The notes beneath the pieces are model-generated. The model searched no databases. It was not told the DNA's origin and saw only the letters and a program-made list of their open reading frames with translations. This document shows positions 25,101 through 34,380 of a stretch of 64,000 nucleotides of DNA, in pieces; the first letter of the stretch is position 1; each line of letters begins with the position of its first letter. This DNA is from Haloechinothrix halophila YIM 93223 (GTDB lineage: Bacteria > Actinomycetota > Actinomycetes > Mycobacteriales > Pseudonocardiaceae). The DNA lies in the NCBI RefSeq assembly GCF_000504245.1, contig NZ_KI632509.1:5483502-5547501 (forward strand). The letters run 5' to 3'. The position numbers and the translations under genes are program-made.

Positions 25101-28100
25101 ATTCCCGTAGTTCGACCACGTCACCTTGCGCATCACTGATCTCCGCGGTCGCGGTGCCGCCCTCAGGTGGGTCAACCGCGACCTGCCACCCGTCCGGATT
25201 GCCGCCGTACGTGGTGGTGGTGCGATGCCGCTCTATGTCGCCGGAGAAGAATGCCTTGACACGTTCCCGGCCGACGTTGTCGTAGGTGTATTCGGTACGG
25301 GCCCGGTCGTTGTCGCGGGTAAAGGTGATGAGCGATGTCGACGGCGGACCATCGGTGTAGGTCGGCCCGGCTTCGGTCGCGACCTCGCCACGCTCGTTGT
25401 AGACGGTGTGCGTGACAAGGCGTCCACCACCGACAGCGGGTTCCTGGGTCTGCACCGGCCGATACAGCGAGTCGAACAGCCCGATCTCGGTCGAGTAGTT
25501 GCCCTTCGGCTGCAACTGCTTCGTCGTGACCGCCAGCGGGCCGTCGTTGCGGACCAGATAGGAGAATTCCATGTTCGGGCTCTCGCTGCCCTTGGTCCGG
25601 CCTGGCAGCCACACCTTGCGCAACCTGCCCATCGGGTCGAGCGTCAGGTCGGTGCGCTTGCCGTTGGCGTCGACTACAGCCGTCGGCTCCGCATACGCCG
25701 GGTTCTGGTGTGTCGTCACCGTGTGACCCAAGGGGTTGGTCGTCACCGTCTTGGTCACGGGCCCGGCACCGGTCGGCGTGAAGTCGGTGGTCGACTTGCG
25801 GTTCTTGGCGTCGTACTCCGTAACGACGCGGCCGAGCTTGTCGTACTTGGTGCGCTCAACCGTGAGGTAGACCGGGCCGTTGTTCCACTTGTTGATCTCG
25901 TCTACCCGTGTCGCCCTGCCCCTGATCGGGGTCGAACCGTGCGTGGTGGAACCGTCATAGAACGTTTTGGTGTCCGAGACGACATCGTCCGGACGGGACG
26001 GTGTGGCTCCACAGGACACCGAGACCGTCTCGGCGCGCGAGATCAGCCCCCGCAACCACTTACTCGTGTTGCCTACGAAGGTGTTGCGGGTGCACTCCCC
26101 GTCGCCAGACTTGCCGATCTCGCCCAGATCGTTGATCTTGATCGGCTGGCCTTCGTCATTGAACGTGGTACGCACTTCGGTGCGTTGCCATGCACCCGCC
26201 GCGAGCCGCTTCCGCGTCTTCGACACCGACTCGCCGGTCAAGAACGCGCGATGTGTCACACCCGCGCGGCTCCGGATCGCAGTGCGCTTCTTCCAGTATC
26301 GATGGGTCGCAGCGTCCACCAACGTGGAGCCGTTGAAGGACGCCTGCTCCCACGGAAGTCCAGCAAGCGCGCGGTGGTCCGTGACCGTATTGCCCTCGGA
26401 GTCGGTCACGCTCACCGAGCGAGTGCTCCCGTCGGGCATCGGCTGACCGTGCATCCCGCGGTAGTAACGGCTCCTTGTCTTCAACCGTCCTTTGACCGGG
26501 TCACCGGTCAGCTTCGTGACCTGTGGATAACCACGCCAAATGCTGTAGGTGCGGTGCTTCTTCTTGGTGAACTCGTTGTCGTCGTGCGCCCACAGCTGCG
26601 AGGTCCCGCCGCCCGCGGTCGAGTACTTGAAGGTGTGCTCGATCGGATCGCCACTCGCGGTGAGGTCGTTCTCCGTCACCGTGGTGACCACGTACTTGTG
26701 GAACCAGTCGAGCAACGGGTCCGGTTGCCCCTTAGGCGTCCAGTACACCGGGTAACATTTCTTCGAGTTCGCCGACGGTTTCGGTGTCGAACCGGGGGTG
26801 CACTCCTCGCCGGAGTACTTGACCGTGATCCTGGCACCGGACTCCGTCCGAATCGACGCGATACGCAGCCGGTACATCGGGTCGTCGTATCTCGCCGCAT
26901 CGACTCGGTTCGGCAACTTGATCGAGCTGAACGTGATCGGCGCCGAGGTCAGCGTGCCGCCGACATGTGCGGCGTGCGTGATCGACCGCAGCCACAGAAT
27001 TTTCGTTGTGCCATCACCGGGCTTGCGGAACTCGTGCTTTAACGTCCACGATTCGACATCGGAGAAGCTCGACCCTCGCCACACCTGCGTAGTGACCTTC
27101 GCCAGCCGCTTCGCCGTCCAGAACGTCGGCGCCCGCTGATCCGTACACGGCGTGGCGTCACAGTCCTGGTCCCACGGCACATCCGGCCAGCTCGACGGCT
27201 TCGGATCACCATCAGCGTCGTAACAATCGCTGAAGCAGCGCTTCTTCGGCGTGAACAGCACCCGTGCCGTCGCCGGGGTGTCCAGCTCCGAGTGATGCTT
27301 GCCGTATGCGATCCGCTTCAGAAAGCCACCGCGGTTGTAGGTGACCCGGTTGTTCTCGTCGCCAGCGGCACCGTAATGGCCGAACTCCCGTTTGTAGTAA
27401 TAGCGGGTGAAGTTGCCGTTCGCGTCGACGGCCTTGTCCAGCATCCACCGCCACGCTCGCTTACACATGGAGTCCTTGAAGGACGTCGCATGACAGGGCT
27501 CACCCGGGTGGTTACCGAATACCGGTGCCTTCCACGTCGACTTCGACGCGCCTGCCTTGCGGCCGAAGAAGTACTTCGTACCGTCCGGCGTCGTCACCTT
27601 CCAGTACTCGCCGAACTTGTCGAAGTTGGTCAGACTATCGCTGGTGAGCTTCTGCACGCGCCAGTTGCTATCCGAACTGACCCGCCACTTCCCGGTTGTC
27701 TTGTCCTTGACCAATGTGGCGTGCGTGCCGTTCAGCGAGATGGTCGCGTTGTCGCCTGACCAGCACAGATCGGCTGTGTCCTTGTTGGCGTTGTTCGGCG
27801 TATTGCCATCCACAGCGGACTGATCGTCGAGGCACGTCTTGTACGACCGCTCAATGAAACCGGGCGAGTAATTCCACCCTTCACCGGTCCACGGCGCCTG
27901 ATTGTTCTTACCCGACGTCTTGCCATCGATCGCCTGCGAGTTGTAACGCAATCCAAGCTGCGGCGCCGGGCCCTCCGCCGGCGGCGTCCGCATCGGCACG
28001 GAGTACGTGAACGCACCCGAAGAGCCACCGGCTTCCCACGAGCCCGCAGCCGACAGGTCGGTGGCCTTGTAGTCGCCGTCGGGGGACTGATCATCCGACG

Positions 28101-28863
28101 ACACCGCCACGAAAGTCGCGCTCGTCGTACTGAGCGTCGCGGAACCACCCCCCGAATGGTGCTCATCCTGAGTTCGTTCGGTTCGCGCGGTTCCCTTAAC
28201 CGGCACGCGTGCGGACAACGTGCGGCCCTTGAGATCGTTCTCCGACGTCAACGGCCGGTCTTCGCCGCACTCAGTTGAGTCGCAGTCGAGGCTGATCAGC
28301 CGAATCCGCTTGGACCACTCCGCGCCGTACAGTTCCGTGAAAGCTGAGTAGTCGATATCCAGATCAACCTCGCCACTGGTGCCGTCAAGGCTGGACACGG
28401 CGAACACCGGACCGCTGACACCCAACTCCTCGGACTTCGCGCGGTCCAGGAGCCGGACCCGGACCGCCGTCGGTGCTCCTTTCGCCGCCCTGACGGCCAC
28501 CGGTACGTCCCCGGCGTTCGCCTTAGCCAGCGGCAATCGTTGTGCGACCTTCGATGTCCGGCGCTGGCCATTCCTGGTCGGCACGGCGATATTCACCGCG
28601 CCCGTCGAGGGCCACGACGCCTTCGCCTGCGACGACTGCCACCCAGCACCGTCACCGCGCGGCACTGGCGGAACATTCACCGACGCCTTCGTGTGCGGTG
28701 CTGGCTCAGCTTTCGGCACCTGTCGGTCGGTACCTTCCTCGTTGACCGCGCTCGCGGTCGGCGGCAGCACCGACGACAACGTCACCGCCATGACAAGCGC
28801 CATCAGCGTCGCGCAAGCCGATCGGAGCACCACAACGAGGCGCGTAGCACCGCTTCTGGACAT
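22132..28863 (-). CDS. Rhs/YD-repeat polymorphic toxin with Hint pretoxin domain and unknown C-terminal toxin
   Basis: About 2243 aa from the ATG at 28863 (preceded by AAAGG); a GTG at 28884 adds 7 residues. A signal peptide (LMALVMAVTLSSVLPPTASA) gives export. A beta-rich region with GSSGAFTYSVPM and LGLRYNSQAIDG resembles the SpvB-like start of secreted Rhs proteins. Many YD repeats follow (YDLRGRETKVEDPDKGTVTT, YDALDRPTARYEG), and the Rhs core box RPYDPQLGMFLAVDP is near residue 1801. A Hint domain spans about 1957-2105 (NSFVPGTPVLMADGSSAPIE to NVLAHN, followed by Cys), expected to cut the toxin free. The last 138 residues are a toxin I cannot assign, ending in an aromatic tail. The LamG gene lies 50 bp upstream. 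Confidence 0.93.
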   Translation of the reverse strand: MSRSGATRLVVVLRSACATLMALVMAVTLSSVLPPTASAVNEEGTDRQVPKAEPAPHTKASVNVPPVPRGDGAGWQSSQAKASWPSTGAVNIAVPTRNGQRRTSKVAQRLPLAKANAGDVPVAVRAAKGAPTAVRVRLLDRAKSEELGVSGPVFAVSSLDGTSGEVDLDIDYSAFTELYGAEWSKRIRLISLDCDSTECGEDRPLTSENDLKGRTLSARVPVKGTARTERTQDEHHSGGGSATLSTTSATFVAVSSDDQSPDGDYKATDLSAAGSWEAGGSSGAFTYSVPMRTPPAEGPAPQLGLRYNSQAIDGKTSGKNNQAPWTGEGWNYSPGFIERSYKTCLDDQSAVDGNTPNNANKDTADLCWSGDNATISLNGTHATLVKDKTTGKWRVSSDSNWRVQKLTSDSLTNFDKFGEYWKVTTPDGTKYFFGRKAGASKSTWKAPVFGNHPGEPCHATSFKDSMCKRAWRWMLDKAVDANGNFTRYYYKREFGHYGAAGDENNRVTYNRGGFLKRIAYGKHHSELDTPATARVLFTPKKRCFSDCYDADGDPKPSSWPDVPWDQDCDATPCTDQRAPTFWTAKRLAKVTTQVWRGSSFSDVESWTLKHEFRKPGDGTTKILWLRSITHAAHVGGTLTSAPITFSSIKLPNRVDAARYDDPMYRLRIASIRTESGARITVKYSGEECTPGSTPKPSANSKKCYPVYWTPKGQPDPLLDWFHKYVVTTVTENDLTASGDPIEHTFKYSTAGGGTSQLWAHDDNEFTKKKHRTYSIWRGYPQVTKLTGDPVKGRLKTRSRYYRGMHGQPMPDGSTRSVSVTDSEGNTVTDHRALAGLPWEQASFNGSTLVDAATHRYWKKRTAIRSRAGVTHRAFLTGESVSKTRKRLAAGAWQRTEVRTTFNDEGQPIKINDLGEIGKSGDGECTRNTFVGNTSKWLRGLISRAETVSVSCGATPSRPDDVVSDTKTFYDGSTTHGSTPIRGRATRVDEINKWNNGPVYLTVERTKYDKLGRVVTEYDAKNRKSTTDFTPTGAGPVTKTVTTNPLGHTVTTHQNPAYAEPTAVVDANGKRTDLTLDPMGRLRKVWLPGRTKGSESPNMEFSYLVRNDGPLAVTTKQLQPKGNYSTEIGLFDSLYRPVQTQEPAVGGGRLVTHTVYNERGEVATEAGPTYTDGPPSTSLITFTRDNDRARTEYTYDNVGRERVKAFFSGDIERHRTTTTYGGNPDGWQVAVDPPEGGTATAEISDAQGDVVELREFHGEAPSGTYDATKYTYTPRGDLKTVVNAMGHTWRYHYDLRGRETKVEDPDKGTVTTAYDATDQVVRSTDSRGRTVSTTYDALDRPTARYEGSPETGTKLAAWVYDTVEKGHVTRTSSFVDGHEFYELVMKYDDRYEPVRVGMEVPAMPGLEAVAGKYETTAWYNDDGSLRYRRMPAIGDLEREKLTHAYDDWGNVSRITALTPSSSYPTVYLDNATYTKFGEIAQRTLGDSARPQVEHTYKYEQDTRRLSEFLFDRDGTTVPNVATLRWKYDSVGNVLSVADTPEDQPAKADVQCFSYDYLRRMTEAWSQGSGQCADAPSTSAMGGAEPYWNSYEYRKDGSRAKVVEHQTDGTNVTSTYNYPAAGEPQPRAVKSVTTGTETETYDWDAAGNLESRTRGGKTDTFSWNAVGKPTSIETPDGTAEMYYGASGERLVRKDADGGVTAFVFGHELTVAADGTETATRYYSHGNSLIATRTSGADLVWLASDHHGTADWAVNSVTMNSSVKRRDPFGGIRGHDAPSLWPGGQRSFVGGVDDPTGLVQLGARPYDPQLGMFLAVDPKTDEYQPQLMHPYAYAGNAPLTLTDPNGEWPSLDDVTGAVSSVGSAVKSAAESTVDYVKENADTISTVASGVAAVSSVIPGAQPIAAAAGAVAVGAGAIATAQSCTSGDLGGCASGMVPGGRLAKAAARGVGAVARTARSACSRNSFVPGTPVLMADGSSAPIEDLEVGDVVWAADPETGKVGARPVTATITGDGEKVLVDITVDADGDGEADGSVTATDQHPFWVDNEREWFDAIELEKGDHLLAPDGARVTVLAVAAYGAVATVHNLTVDDIHTYYVDTGQTNVLAHNCSNPWKRLRDTRKEYLENDRAIRDEAIARWEAAGLKPGAVDDDRTAAIARNAIAERNKQKLASRKKTPAPLVRRFEKRNNEVYGNPVGPGRSYYKKEEKLTSDWQIINKAAKTNPWINWFVGLGPFPLKFSWFMFWRN

Positions 28864-28913
28864 CACGACATCGCCTTTCGTCACGAGAATCAGCAGGGAT
28901 TCAGCAGCTAGTG

Positions 28914-31900
28914 CTACGCGGACCCGGTGCTAGCGACGTCGAGAATCCGATCGTCATGCACCGTTGACTTCCACACCTGCGGGTCATCAACCACGCCACC
29001 GAGTCCTGCGCCACGGGTTCCGTCGGTCTGACCGACACACCCGGCAAGGAATCGCCCATCGATGTGCCACGGAGATGGCGGGCCCTCGGCAGTTCCTTCA
29101 AGTTCTCCGTCGACGTACAGCCGCACCTCGCCATGTTCGAGGTCGAAGACGCCCGTGAGATGTGTCCACTCCCCGACCGCTGGTGTCGACGTCGACGTAG
29201 CGCTGGCCGACTCCGCTGGCTCCGCGTCAGTCAGCGGCATGTCGAAGCTCCATCGGTCGAGGCCTGAGTCATACCGCAGCACAAAACCTTGCTGATGAAC
29301 GGCGGCCTGCGACATCACAACCTGAGAGCCGGACTTCTCATCCAGGTTGACCCAGGCCATAACGGTGAACGACTCGTCAGTTCGCACCAGCGGACCTGTC
29401 GTTTCCGAACAGGCGCCCGCCGTCGAGGGCAACTGCAAGGCCGCGTCGGCATCGGCATAGCGGTCCACCCAAGAGTAGGTCGCGGGCTCTGACAAATGGT
29501 TGTCGCTCACGGTGTCGTCGAACAATTCCGGGTCACCATCACCCCAGTAGTCCGGCCCCTGCAACGGCCACCGGGCTAGGTGTTTCACACCGGGGTTGGA
29601 CACCAGCCGGGCGACCTGGGCACCGGTCAGCGCACCGCGATAGACGGCGATCTTGGACAGCTTGCCTGGGAAATGATTCCACCGCCCACCATCGCTGGTC
29701 CTGCCCTCGCAGCCGACAAGAAGCGGGCCCGCCGCGGGGTCCTCCCACAGCGGGTAGGCGAAAGACTGGGTGCCCGAAAGCTCGCCGTTCACGTAGATCC
29801 GGCCGACCTGATCTGTCGCGTCGATCACGGCGGCGAGATGAGTCCATTCATTCTTGACCGCCGGGATGTCGGCCTGTGTGGCGAGCAGAACGTGTTCTCC
29901 GTTGCCCTTGTCGGCCATGACGAACATCAACCAGGTGTCCAGCGATTCCGAATACCGCAGGACTAATCCGGGCTGATCACCGCCGGCCTGCGCGACCACG
30001 ACCGCATTACCGGAGCCGCTGTTGAGCTTCGCCCACCCGGCGACTGAGAAAGAGCGACCGGTTCGCACAATAGAACTCGAACTCTCCAAACAGGACCCGG
30101 CTTGGCCATCCAGCTCGATGGCTTTGTTGAGGCGGCCGTACTCATCGTCGGTCCATCCAGTCGAATCTGGCACCGTCAACGCGCGGTTGAACGTCGAGGT
30201 GTCGTCGCCACTACCGTCCAACGACCAGTAACCGGTAGTCCCAGCAGGAAGTTCGGTAGCCGCCCTGGTGATCTCCTCCGGTTTCAGCAACCCCTGCCAC
30301 ACACCGACGTGGTCGATTGCACCGTCGAAACGGTTCCACCGCAGGTCATCACTCGTCCGGCCTTCACAGCCAACCACCAGCGGTCCGTTGGCGTCCCACA
30401 TAGCCCATGGCAGCTCCCCTTCGGCAGCGAGCGAACCGTCGACGTAGATGCGGAATAGGCTGGCCGGCATATCGAACGTCGCCGTAAGATGGGCCCACTC
30501 ACCAGCGGTGACGTCGCTCGACGTTCTCACCACTGCCCAATATGAGCTGTCGTTGTCGGATTCGGATACATAAGCCACCCAGCGGTTCGTTCCCTGATCG
30601 TGCCGCAGCACGAACGATCCCCGGTTCGTTCCGGTCTGGGACAACACAACGCCGTTGTTCTCAACCGAATCAGGCCGGACCCATGCCGCGACAGAGAACG
30701 ATGCGGAAGTGTTCACCAGACCGGAATCCGTCTCAAGGCACGACCTCGACTGGCTATCAACCTCTACGGCACTGTTGCCCATACCGTTACGGTCGGCGAC
30801 CCAGGTTGCCGCATCGGGCACAGCGAGATTCTGCCCCTCGCCGGAATCGTCAATGCCATCGCCGTCCAGCCGGAACGCGCCGTTAGCCGTCGCTGGGTAC
30901 TCGCCACCAACGCGGATCGTGTGATGTTTCTGGCCATCCGGCTCAACACCGCCATTACCGGCCGCATCGATAGCACGCACATAGATGATGTGCCGCCCCT
31001 TGGGAAGGTCCGACCACGTAATCGTCGCTGAATTGCCCGTGGCGGCAACGCTGTGATCGAGCCGTTCGTCGGTGTACCCGTACTTGAACTTCTTGATGCC
31101 GTTCTTGTCCGTGGCCGACACGTTGAGCGTCAGCGTGTCACCGACATTCAGTGGCTCGCTTCCCACTTCTTCGATCACTAGATTGCGCGGCGGAGTGGCA
31201 TCGATACGGAAGTGACACCAGCTGGTGAAAGAACTCGACAAATCGCCGTCGTAGCTCTTCATGCGCCAGCGATAGGCGCCATCGGACAGCGTTCTACCGG
31301 GCGTCCACTCCACCCGGTCACCGCTCGTTGCGAAGCCTGATACGTGCTTCTGGAGAAACGTCCAGCCCGAATCAGAATCGTAATGCTGGAGTCTGAAGTC
31401 GCCCTTCACTGAGCCCTCCGCATCGTAGACTCGACCGGACAGTTCCACCTTGCGCGAAGTGATCCAGGGCCGGGAGTCATGCGGCTTGCAGTGCTTCCCG
31501 TCGTTCTTCAGCCACTTCGGGGTCCCTGGCTTCGTATTGTACCGAAGCGTCAATTTCGCCTTACTGGCGTCGTATCGTTTCCAGTGCGCCACTCTCGACT
31601 CATCGAGAGCACGCATTCCGAAGAACGACGAGTACCTTTTACGATCCTTTGCCCACTTAACGATGTTCCACGCACGGAAGATCGCTTGCGCTGGACCACC
31701 GCTGCACGCCGCGCCATGATTGGCGTTCTCCAGGGTTCGCCCCGACTCCTTATACCACGACGGCTGGTTGTTCCAGGTGTGCGAGGATTTCGGGATACTC
31801 GTGCGCTCCACCCTTGCCTTCGACAGTGGGCTAGAGTCATGGCAGACCCACGCATGTTTCTGAAGGATTTTGAACTTCGCGGCCTTCAGCACCCGATCAT

Positions 31901-33068
31901 CGTTGCGGGTCACGAACGCGGTGTTCATGCGGAAGAACGAACGCATCCGATACGAAGGCGTGTGGCAGGTGAAGTTGTACGATTCATCGCACACCCGGCC
32001 GACACCCGCGCCACCGAAATCCGCCTTGTTGTACAGATGACTGGTCTTCCAATACGACCGGTTCGGATACTTCTCCGACACAGTCGCCCACTCACCGTTG
32101 CGCTTGTATCCGGTCCACACCGGATCGATCACCACCGGGTACTCGGTGTCCTCACCTCGGAGGACATCCTGATCAGGCACCAGCGTCAACCCATCGGCGC
32201 TTACCTCAGCCGCCATCTCCGCTTCTTTCGCGCCACCCGCACTCGGCGCGCCAGGGCGGCCAGAATCGTCGGTCGTAGCCATCCGCGCATTGCGCTTCGG
32301 GGAGTCCCACATGCGCGGAACCGGGCTGGTCAACCACGGCTCATCACCGGCAAGAACATCGACACCACCACCGGCGTTTTCCCGCATCGCCACGCCGTCG
32401 GTAGTCACGCCAAAACGGACCCGTTCCAGCGCCTGGCTTCGCGCGGCATCGCGGTTCTTTACGACAAGGTTGTGCGAGAACCCCATCGCGTGCGCTGTCA
32501 CCGTCAAATCCACACCGGGTAGTACTTCGGCGTAGGTAGCGGTGTCTCCGTCGATACTCGGCTCGGGAAGCCGGCCAGGCCATGACAAGCCAAAACGCTT
32601 GCCATCCCGCTCGACCCGAGCGAAATCGCCGGTGCCGCCACCGGAAACCTGGACCGGCACAACAGTGTTGCCCGGCTCGATGGCACCGTCGTCCCGAACT
32701 CGCAACGCCGTATCGATCGGTGCCCAGTCACCCTGCTCGTCGCGCGCCCGGACTGGTTCCACGTGCGCTGTGAACTCACCGGTCCCGTCCGGCCGCATCA
32801 CCGCGTCGGAGAACTCCGTCCGACCCTCCGCTACCGCGACTTCGCGGTTACACCGCCGCGCTACGGCCGTCGCAAGCTCGTCGGACTCCGCGCCTTCGTT
32901 GAAGTCGAACTCCGCACACGGGTCCGTCGGCTCGTCCACCGCTGCTTCGGCTGCCTTCGCAGTTGGCAGCGCTGGCATCACGACTAATGCCAACGTCAAC
33001 ACCAGCAGCATCACCAGAGTTGCGCGGAGCCAGTCCAGATCGAGAACCGACCTGCGGACAGTCGCCAC
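28914..33068 (-). CDS. Secreted multi-domain LamG protein, partner of the Rhs toxin
   Basis: A 1384-aa exported protein starting at the GTG at 33068 behind GGGGGAGGAG. A signal-anchor (LVMLLVLTLALVVMPALPTA) is followed by an N-terminal region typical of DNRLRE-type surface proteins (residues about 90-520, with VLPGVDLTVTAHAMGFSHNL and repeated Trp/Arg patches). Ig-like segments (about 560-720) come next. Three LamG/concanavalin-type repeats lie at about 725-940, 945-1160 and 1160-1375, recognisable by repeated SFSVAAWVRPDS, EWTHLAAVIDATDQVGRIYV and LLVGCEGRTSD motifs. Such proteins commonly precede YD-repeat toxins in actinobacteria and probably bind cell-surface glycans. It ends about 50 bp before the Rhs start, so one transcript is likely. 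Confidence 0.88.
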   Translation of the reverse strand: MATVRRSVLDLDWLRATLVMLLVLTLALVVMPALPTAKAAEAAVDEPTDPCAEFDFNEGAESDELATAVARRCNREVAVAEGRTEFSDAVMRPDGTGEFTAHVEPVRARDEQGDWAPIDTALRVRDDGAIEPGNTVVPVQVSGGGTGDFARVERDGKRFGLSWPGRLPEPSIDGDTATYAEVLPGVDLTVTAHAMGFSHNLVVKNRDAARSQALERVRFGVTTDGVAMRENAGGGVDVLAGDEPWLTSPVPRMWDSPKRNARMATTDDSGRPGAPSAGGAKEAEMAAEVSADGLTLVPDQDVLRGEDTEYPVVIDPVWTGYKRNGEWATVSEKYPNRSYWKTSHLYNKADFGGAGVGRVCDESYNFTCHTPSYRMRSFFRMNTAFVTRNDDRVLKAAKFKILQKHAWVCHDSSPLSKARVERTSIPKSSHTWNNQPSWYKESGRTLENANHGAACSGGPAQAIFRAWNIVKWAKDRKRYSSFFGMRALDESRVAHWKRYDASKAKLTLRYNTKPGTPKWLKNDGKHCKPHDSRPWITSRKVELSGRVYDAEGSVKGDFRLQHYDSDSGWTFLQKHVSGFATSGDRVEWTPGRTLSDGAYRWRMKSYDGDLSSSFTSWCHFRIDATPPRNLVIEEVGSEPLNVGDTLTLNVSATDKNGIKKFKYGYTDERLDHSVAATGNSATITWSDLPKGRHIIYVRAIDAAGNGGVEPDGQKHHTIRVGGEYPATANGAFRLDGDGIDDSGEGQNLAVPDAATWVADRNGMGNSAVEVDSQSRSCLETDSGLVNTSASFSVAAWVRPDSVENNGVVLSQTGTNRGSFVLRHDQGTNRWVAYVSESDNDSSYWAVVRTSSDVTAGEWAHLTATFDMPASLFRIYVDGSLAAEGELPWAMWDANGPLVVGCEGRTSDDLRWNRFDGAIDHVGVWQGLLKPEEITRAATELPAGTTGYWSLDGSGDDTSTFNRALTVPDSTGWTDDEYGRLNKAIELDGQAGSCLESSSSIVRTGRSFSVAGWAKLNSGSGNAVVVAQAGGDQPGLVLRYSESLDTWLMFVMADKGNGEHVLLATQADIPAVKNEWTHLAAVIDATDQVGRIYVNGELSGTQSFAYPLWEDPAAGPLLVGCEGRTSDGGRWNHFPGKLSKIAVYRGALTGAQVARLVSNPGVKHLARWPLQGPDYWGDGDPELFDDTVSDNHLSEPATYSWVDRYADADAALQLPSTAGACSETTGPLVRTDESFTVMAWVNLDEKSGSQVVMSQAAVHQQGFVLRYDSGLDRWSFDMPLTDAEPAESASATSTSTPAVGEWTHLTGVFDLEHGEVRLYVDGELEGTAEGPPSPWHIDGRFLAGCVGQTDGTRGAGLGGVVDDPQVWKSTVHDDRILDVASTGSA

Positions 33069-33479
33069 GATGCTCCTCCCCCTTTAGCACCAAGCACCCC
33101 GGTACCCGACCGCAAGCAGTCACGATCAGCAACATACCGAGTGCGTTACGTAGTTCCTTTAGACGCGGCGGTAGAAGTACGTAGAAAGTACGAATCCCCC
33201 AGATCTGCCTTGAGTGACTAAGGCGGACAACAACGTAAAAAACTCAACTCGACTGAGTCAAGTCTTCAGACAACGACCTCTGTGCAGCACGCACCGGTTT
33301 GGAGCGCACCTCGAACCGAGGTCATTTCGAATCGAATGGTCACGTTGATCAGCGCTAACAGCCCCGCATCCATTCGCTGTATGTCCGAGACGCAGCCGTC
33401 GTCGACCAACAAAACCAAAGCCTTTCGTCGTACGTCGAACGGCTGTCCCGACTGCTCGCTACGGCCTACGCTCAAGTGG
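33069..33479. promoter_or_regulatory. Divergent regulatory region of the LamG-Rhs operon
   Basis: An AT-richer spacer separates the LamG gene (minus) from the lytic transglycosylase gene (plus). It contains two copies of TACGTAG (near 33147 and 33178). It should hold the promoter of the toxin operon, but I cannot place -35 and -10 boxes with confidence. If the transglycosylase starts at an upstream codon (ATG at 33381), the spacer is shorter. Confidence 0.4.
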
Positions 33480-34373
33480 GTGGGCAAGACTGGCACAACA
33501 CTCATCACCGCGCTTGCGGTTGGCCTCGCACTCGCAGGATGCGACCCGGCTTCGCCCACACCAACCATGACCGCGACACCACCGACGGCCGTTCCGACGG
33601 GCGAACGCGGCGCGACAACCGAGAACCCGACGGGCGTCGCACCTCCCGCTCAGCTCCCGGACACCACCACACCCCGCGCGCTGGCCACGCTTCTCACCCG
33701 CGCCGAGCGCGCCCTCGCGAACAAGGCGACGCCGGACAAACACCGCACCGGGTGGGCGCGCATCCAGCAACAGGCCTACCGCGAGCTCGCCGACCGCCCC
33801 CGCTGGCGCTCCGCCGCCCGCGACCACGTCCCCCGCCGGTTCCGCGCCGCGTACGACCTCACGCTGCGCGCCGCCACCGCACTCGGACAGCTCAACTCGC
33901 CACGCGCGGGACCGCCGGACGACTGGCGCATCCGCCGTCCGCTCCCGGTCGCCAAACTGCGCGGCCACTACCGCGCGGCGCAGAAACAGTTCGGCGTGCC
34001 GTGGCAGATCCTGGCGGCGATCAACTTCGTGGAGACCCGGTTCGGCCGCATCCATGGCGACAGCCACGCCGGGGCACAAGGCCCGATGCAGTTCATGCCG
34101 AAGACGTGGGACGCCTACGGCAAGGGCGACGTCACCAACCCGCGTGATGCGATCCTCGCGGCGGCTCGGTACCTCTCCGCCAGCGGCGCGCCCGCGGATA
34201 TGCGCGGCGCGCTCTACGCCTACAACCACAGCGACCACTACGTCGACGCCATCCTCGCCTACGCCGATGCGATGCGGCGTTACCCGCACTACCTCGACGT
34301 CTACCACCGGTGGCAGGTCTACTTCCGCACCCCAAAGGGCGACGTCCTACTCAAGGAGGGCTACGGCTCCTGA
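33480..34373 (+). CDS. Lipoprotein lytic transglycosylase
   Basis: A peptidoglycan-cleaving enzyme of the SLT/MltB-like group. From the GTG at 33480 the protein is 297 aa with a lipoprotein signal (LITALAVGLALAGC, lipobox Cys about residue 21). A Thr/Pro-rich linker, a helical region and the catalytic domain follow: AAINFVETRFGRIHGDSHAG with the catalytic Glu, then AQGPMQFMPKTWDAYGKGD and YNHSDHYVDAIL. The frame extends upstream to 33282, but that part is AT-rich and would put the signal peptide 66 residues in, so the later start is preferred; neither has a strong ribosome site. It faces away from the toxin operon and may belong to either the island edge or the backbone. Confidence 0.85.
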   Translation: MGKTGTTLITALAVGLALAGCDPASPTPTMTATPPTAVPTGERGATTENPTGVAPPAQLPDTTTPRALATLLTRAERALANKATPDKHRTGWARIQQQAYRELADRPRWRSAARDHVPRRFRAAYDLTLRAATALGQLNSPRAGPPDDWRIRRPLPVAKLRGHYRAAQKQFGVPWQILAAINFVETRFGRIHGDSHAGAQGPMQFMPKTWDAYGKGDVTNPRDAILAAARYLSASGAPADMRGALYAYNHSDHYVDAILAYADAMRRYPHYLDVYHRWQVYFRTPKGDVLLKEGYGS

Positions 34374-34380
34374 GCCGCAC

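Noticed and set aside
25126..27042. 638-aa open frame on the plus strand inside the Rhs gene (with another at 22552-24342)
   Set aside because: It is antisense to conserved YD-repeat coding sequence; high-GC codon bias leaves opposite frames open, and no domain is seen.
33282..33479. N-terminal extension of the transglycosylase
   Set aside because: It places the lipoprotein signal 66 residues from the start and is AT-rich non-coding in character.
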